DNA from: Sthenelais limicola | Taxonomy: Eukaryota; Annelida; Polychaeta; Phyllodocida; Sigalionidae | Length of the DNA stretch: 64,000 nt | Direction: 5' to 3' | Assembly: GCA_942159475.1 (NCBI GenBank) | Contig: OW804097.1 | Location: 2,521,357 to 2,585,356, forward strand | Shown: positions 58,640 to 64,000 of the stretch, piece by piece | How positions within the stretch are numbered: position 1 is the stretch's first letter | Layout of the letters: each line of letters opens with the position of its first letter | The notes under the pieces: model-generated | What the model was told of the DNA's origin: nothing | What the model saw: the letters and a program-made list of their open reading frames with translations, nothing else | Database searches by the model: none | Translations under genes and position numbers: made by a program

Positions 58640-59480
58640 GTTTTGGTTTGCACAGAGGCAGACCACACATGTGGTATAACATTGCTGATGGTCATGTTCT
58701 GAGGTATGCAATTATATATGAAGGTATTAGGTAAAAACCGATTTTGATTGATTTGGATAGTATGTATATATGTTAAAAGTTTTTAAGCTGGTTCAATATT
58801 ATTATGAAGTTCAGAGACTTTGCCACTCCACTCCACTCACCTACAGAACTGGCTACAACAAAAAGTATTGCTGACAGAATTGTGTTTCTAGATTACAAAT
58901 CTGGCTTATAATTAGCACTTATTGGACCAGTTGACGCACAGCGCACAAGTAAAGAACAAGATCATAGATCTCGCTCCGGCAAACTTGCATCGGCAAACTT
59001 GAGTCGGCAATCTTGTGCCATCAAACTTGCGTCGCCATGACAATGCGCCAGTAATGTACTAGTCCATTACTGCGTTACAAGTAATGAGCAGTCGTCGGGG
59101 CCTCGGTAGTGAATGTGTGTATAATAATTGTGAATATAGGCTAGACATAACATGCTCTAAATTCTTTACATGATATCAATGATCCTATAGCTATACATCG
59201 TTGATGATATCCCTGGTGAAGGGTCTAACTGGACTTGAAATATAGGATGTTAATACCACCCTGACTATATATATTGTTGCCATCGTAAAAGTCTGGTAGA
59301 TAGTGTATTGTGTCTGCATACTCATCTTCTTTGTCATCTGTTGACATATCTAGAGATAAGACCAATCAGGGCAATCATTACCATTCATTGCCATAGTGAT
59401 GCTAAGTGGGCCATAGAGGTAATCTAGTCTTAATGCTACCGATAACTCATCAATAACACTGTAAGAATGAAAGACAGTTC
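58640..59480. other. Intergenic
   Basis: No supported gene. A short degenerate repeat of cggcaaacttgcat, about four units, lies at 58975-59035. Confidence 0.5.
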
Positions 59481-59613
59481 AAGTACAGTTAGAGATGTTT
59501 ATTGGTCGCTTACCAAATCAAGACTGGCAGGACTCCCAATATTATGGTATTAATTCCCCTCGGTTTGGGGGCTTCGGCTGTTTGTGGTGAAATAACAGCC
59601 AAGGCCCGCCTTC

Positions 59614-59681
59614 GGCTGTTTGTGGTGAAATAATGGCCAAGGCCCGCCAGGGCCTTGGCCGTTATTTCACCACAAACAGCC
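59614..59681. repeat. Long near-perfect hairpin beside the satellite array
   Basis: Arms 59614-59645 and 59650-59681 pair at 31 of 32 positions, the exception being a G-T pair, around a four-base loop (gcca). The arm begins ggctgtttgtggtgaaataa. A partial extra copy of the left arm sits at 59574-59610. The array starts about 20 bases downstream. Confidence 0.92.
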
Positions 59682-59703
59682 ACACACAAATATGTCACAC
59701 ACA

Positions 59704-62700
59704 AGGGTTACTATTTTACATGCAGCTATCAATAACAGGCCACTATTTTACATGCAGCTATCAATAACAGGCCACTATTTTACATGCATCAATAACAGGC
59801 CACTATTTTACATGCAGCTATCAATAACAGGCCACTATTTTACACCCAGCTATCAATAACAGACCACTATTTTACATGCAGCTATCAATAACAGACCACT
59901 ATTTTACACACAGCTATCAATAACAGGCCACTATTTTACACACAGCTATCAATAACAGACCACTATTATACACACAGCTATCAATAACAGGCCACTATTT
60001 TACATGCAGCTATCAATAACAGGCCACTATTTTACATGCATCAATCAATAACAGGCCACTATTTTACATGCATCAATCAATAACAGGCCACTATTTTACA
60101 TGCAGCTATCAATAACAGGCCACTATTTTACATGCAGCTATCAATAACAGACCACTATTATACACACAGCTATCAATAACAGGCCACTATTTTACACACA
60201 GCTATCAATAACAGGCCACTATTTTACACCCAGCTATCAATAACAGGCCACTATTTTACACACAGCTATCAATAACAGACCACTATTTTACACACAGCTA
60301 TAAATAACAGGCCACTATTTTACACACAGCTATCAATAACAGGCCACTATTTTACATGCAGCTATCAATAACAGGCCACTATTTTACACCCAGCTATCAA
60401 TAACAGACCACTATTTTACATTCATCAATCAATAACAGACCACTATTTTACACACAGCTATCAATAACAGGCCACTATTTTACACACAGCTATCAATAAC
60501 AGGCCACTATTTTACATGCAGCTATCAATAACAGACCACTATTTTACACACAGCTATCAATAACAGGCCACTATTTTACACACAGCTATCAATAACAGGC
60601 CACTATTTTACACACAGCTATCAATAACAGGCCACTATTTTACACACAGCTATCAATAACAGGCCACTATTTTACACACAGCTATCAATAACAGACCACT
60701 ATTTTACACACATCAATCAATAACAGGCCACTATTTTACATGCAGCTATCAATAACAGGCCACTATTTTAGATGCAGCTATCAATAACAGGCCACTATTT
60801 TACATGCAGCTATCAATAACAGGCCACTATTTTACATGCATCAATAACAGGCCACTATTTTACATGCAGCTATCAATAACAGGCCACTTTTTTACACACA
60901 GCTATCAATAACAGGCCACTATTTTACATGCAGCTATCAATAACAGACCACTATTTTACACACAGCTATCAATAACAGGCCATTATTTTACACACAGCTA
61001 TCAATAACAGACCACTATTTTACACACAGCTATCAATAACAGGCCACTATTTTACATCCAGCTATCAATAACAGGCCACTATTTTACATGCATCAATAAC
61101 AGACCACTATTTTACACACAGCTATCAATAACAGGCCACTATTTTACATGCAGCTATCAATAACAGACCACTATTTTACACACAGCTATCAATAACAGGC
61201 CACTATTTTACATGCAGCTATCAATAACAGGCCACTATTTTACATGCAGCTATCAATAACAGGCCACTATTTTACATGCAGCTATCAATAACAGGCCACT
61301 ATTTTACACACAGCTATCAATAACAGGCCACTATTTTACATGCAGCTATCAATAACAGGCCACTATTTTACACACAGCTATCAATAACAGGCCACTATTT
61401 TACACACAGCTATCAATAACAGGCCACTATTTTACACACAGCTATCAATAACAGGCCACTATTTTACACACAGCTATCAATAACAGGCCACTGTTTTACA
61501 CACAGCTATCAATAACAGACCACTATTTTACACACAGCTATCAATAACAGACCACTATTTTACATGCAGCTATCAATAACAGGCCACTATTTTACACACA
61601 GCTATCAATAACAGGCCACTATTTTACACACAGCTATCAATAACAGGCCACTATTTTACACACAGCTATCAATAACAGGCCACTATTTTACACACAGCTA
61701 TCAATAACAGACCACTATTTTACATGCAGCTATCAATAACAGACCACTATTTTACATGCAGCTATCAATAACAGGCCACTATTTTACATCCAGCTATCAA
61801 TAACAGGCCACTATTTTACATCCAGCTATCAATAACAGGCCACTATTTTACACCCAGCTATCAATAACAGACCACTATTTTACACACAGCTATCAATAAC
61901 AGGCCACTATTTTACATGCAGCTATCAATAACAGGCCACTATTTTACATGCAGCTATCAATAACAGGCCACTATTTTACACACAGCTATCAATAACAGGC
62001 CACTATTTTACATTCATCAATCAATAACAGGCCACTATTTTACATGCATCAATCAATAACAGACCACTATTTTACATGCATCAATCAATAAAAAGCCACT
62101 ATTTTACATGCATCAATCAATAACAGGCCACTATTTGACATGCATCAATCAATAACATGCCACTATTTTACATGCATCAATAACAGGCCACTATTTTACA
62201 CACAGCTATCAATAACAGACCACTATTTTACATGCAGCTATCAATAACAGACCACTATTTTAGATGCATCAATCAATAACAGGCCACTATTTTACACACA
62301 GCTATCAATAACAGGCCACTATTTTACATGCAGCTATCAATAACAGACCACTATTTTACATGCAGCTATCAATAACAGGCCACTATTTTACATGCATCAA
62401 TAACAGGCCACTATTTTACATGCAGCTATCAATAACAGGCCACTATTTTACACCCAGCTATCAATAACAGACCACTATTTTACATGCAGCTATCAATAAC
62501 AGACCACTATTTTACATGCAGCTATCAATAACAGGCCACTATTTTACATGCATCAATAACAGACCACTATTTTACATACAGCTATCAATAACAGACCACT
62601 ATTTTACATGCAGCTAACAATAACAGGCCACTATTTTACATGCAGCTATCAATAACAGGCCACTATTTTACATGCATCAATAACAGGCCACTATTTTACA

Positions 62701-64000
62701 TGCAGCTATCAATAACAGGCCACTATTTTACATGCAGCTATCAATAACAGGCCACTATTTTACATCCAGCTATCAATAACAGGCCACTATTTTACATGCA
62801 GCTATCAATAACAGACCACTATTTTACACCCAGCTATCAATAACAGGCCACTATTTTACACACAGCTATCAATAACAGGCCACTATTTTACATGCAGCTA
62901 TCAATAACAGGCCACTATTTTACACACAGCTATCAATAACAGACCACTATTTTACATGCAGCTATCAATAACAGGCCACTATTTTACATGCATCAATAAC
63001 AGACCACTATTTTACATGCAGCTATCAATAACAGGCCACTATTTTACACCCAGCTATCAATAACAGACCACTATTTTACATGCAGCTATCAATAACAGGC
63101 CACTATTTTACATGCAGCTATCAATAACAGGCCACTATTTTACATGCATCAATCAATAACAGGCCACTATTTTACATGCATCAATCAATAACAGACCACT
63201 ATTTTACATGCATCAATCAATAAAAGGCCACTATTTTACATGCATCAATCAATAACATGCCACTATTTTACATGCATCAATAACAGGCCACTATTTTACA
63301 CCCAGCTATCAATAACAGGCCACTATTTTACATGCATCAATAACAGGGCACTATTTTACACCCAGCTATCAATAACAGGCCACTATTTTACATGCAGCTA
63401 TCAATAACAGACCACTATTTTACATGCATCAATAACAGGCCACTATTTTACATGCAGCTATCAATAACAGGCCACTATTTTACACACAGCTATCAATAAC
63501 AGGCCACTATTTTACACCCAGCTATCAATAACAGACCACTATTTTACACACAGCTATCAATAACAGGCCACTATTTTACACACAGCTATCAATAACAGGC
63601 CACTATTTTACATGCAGCTATCAATAACAGGCCACTATTTTACATGCAGCTATCAATAACAGGCCACTATTTTACACACAGCTATCAATAACAGACCACT
63701 ATTTTACACACAGCTATCAATAACAGGCCACTATTTTACATGCATCAATCAATAACAGGCCACTATTTTACATGCATCAATAACAGGCCACTATTTTACA
63801 CACAGCTATCAATAACAGGCCACTATTTTACATGCATCAATCAATAACAGGCCACTATTTTACACACAGCTATCAATAACAGGCCACTATTTTACACCCA
63901 GCTATCAATAACATGCCACTATTTTACACACAGCTATCAATAACAGGCCACTATTTTACACCCAGCTATCAATAACAGGCCACTATTTTACACACATCAA
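59704..64000 (+). repeat. 32-bp satellite array, runs off the window
   Basis: Roughly 130 tandem copies of a 32-bp unit near acaggccactattttacatg plus cagctatcaata. Variants are limited and recurrent: ggcc or gacc, and catgcag, cacacag, cacccag or catccag. Shortened 26- and 30-bp units carry catgcatcaa. No coding frame. The array is open at the window end. Confidence 0.98.

Noticed and set aside
59704..64000. CRISPR-like array
   Set aside because: Units are contiguous 32-bp tandem copies without unique spacers, in animal DNA with no cas genes; it is a satellite.

Overview
The window is animal nuclear DNA: AT-rich, with spliced genes using GT-AG introns, microexons, non-LTR retrotransposons, DNA-transposon remnants, minisatellites, long poly-C/poly-G runs and a satellite array. 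The repeat types and the gene families recognised fit an aquatic invertebrate metazoan. I cannot name the species from sequence alone. There is no sign of bacterial operons or ribosome binding sites.

Layout. 0-1.3 kb: the 3' end of an unrecognised four-exon plus-strand gene with an acidic C-terminus. 5.6-9.5 kb: two diverged copies of a gene for a 47-residue single-pass membrane micropeptide, in a duplicated segment. 12.3-12.8 kb: an intronless, TATA-box gene of 143 codons. 14.9-17.7 kb: a four-exon SUMO-like ubiquitin-fold gene ending in Gly-Gly plus two residues and containing no lysine; a ribosomal protein S16 (uS9) fragment with a triplicated 96-bp segment follows 20 bases after its stop. 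19-23 kb: a composite repeat with about 310-bp inverted arms around a 555-bp tandem repeat. 26.9-32.3 kb: a plus-strand gene of at least eight exons encoding an integrase/transposase-like DDE protein with all three acidic residues. 32.4-33.3 kb: a non-autonomous hAT-type transposon. 34.8-39.7 kb: a minus-strand gene built from eleven coding exons, five of them 35 nt or less, encoding a Cys-motif/coiled-coil/poly-Lys protein of 233 residues. 40.8-42.6 kb: a duplicated promoter-like cassette. 42.7-47.1 kb: broken LINE pieces and CT/GA-rich repeats. 48.8-52.7 kb: a near-complete minus-strand non-LTR retrotransposon whose reverse transcriptase carries a 297-bp in-frame tandem duplication. 56.2-58.4 kb: a complete two-exon UDP-glycosyltransferase gene with an 89-bp minisatellite directly upstream. 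59.5 kb to the end: a long hairpin, then a 32-bp satellite array of more than 4 kb that runs off the window.

Most real genes here consist of exons too short to appear as long open reading frames. They were found from splice sites and from reading-frame phase that agrees across successive introns. The UDP-glycosyltransferase is the only clear metabolic gene. The SUMO-like, integrase-like and coiled-coil genes lie together in a repeat-rich tract and could be host accessory genes or cargo of old mobile elements; the sequence alone does not decide.
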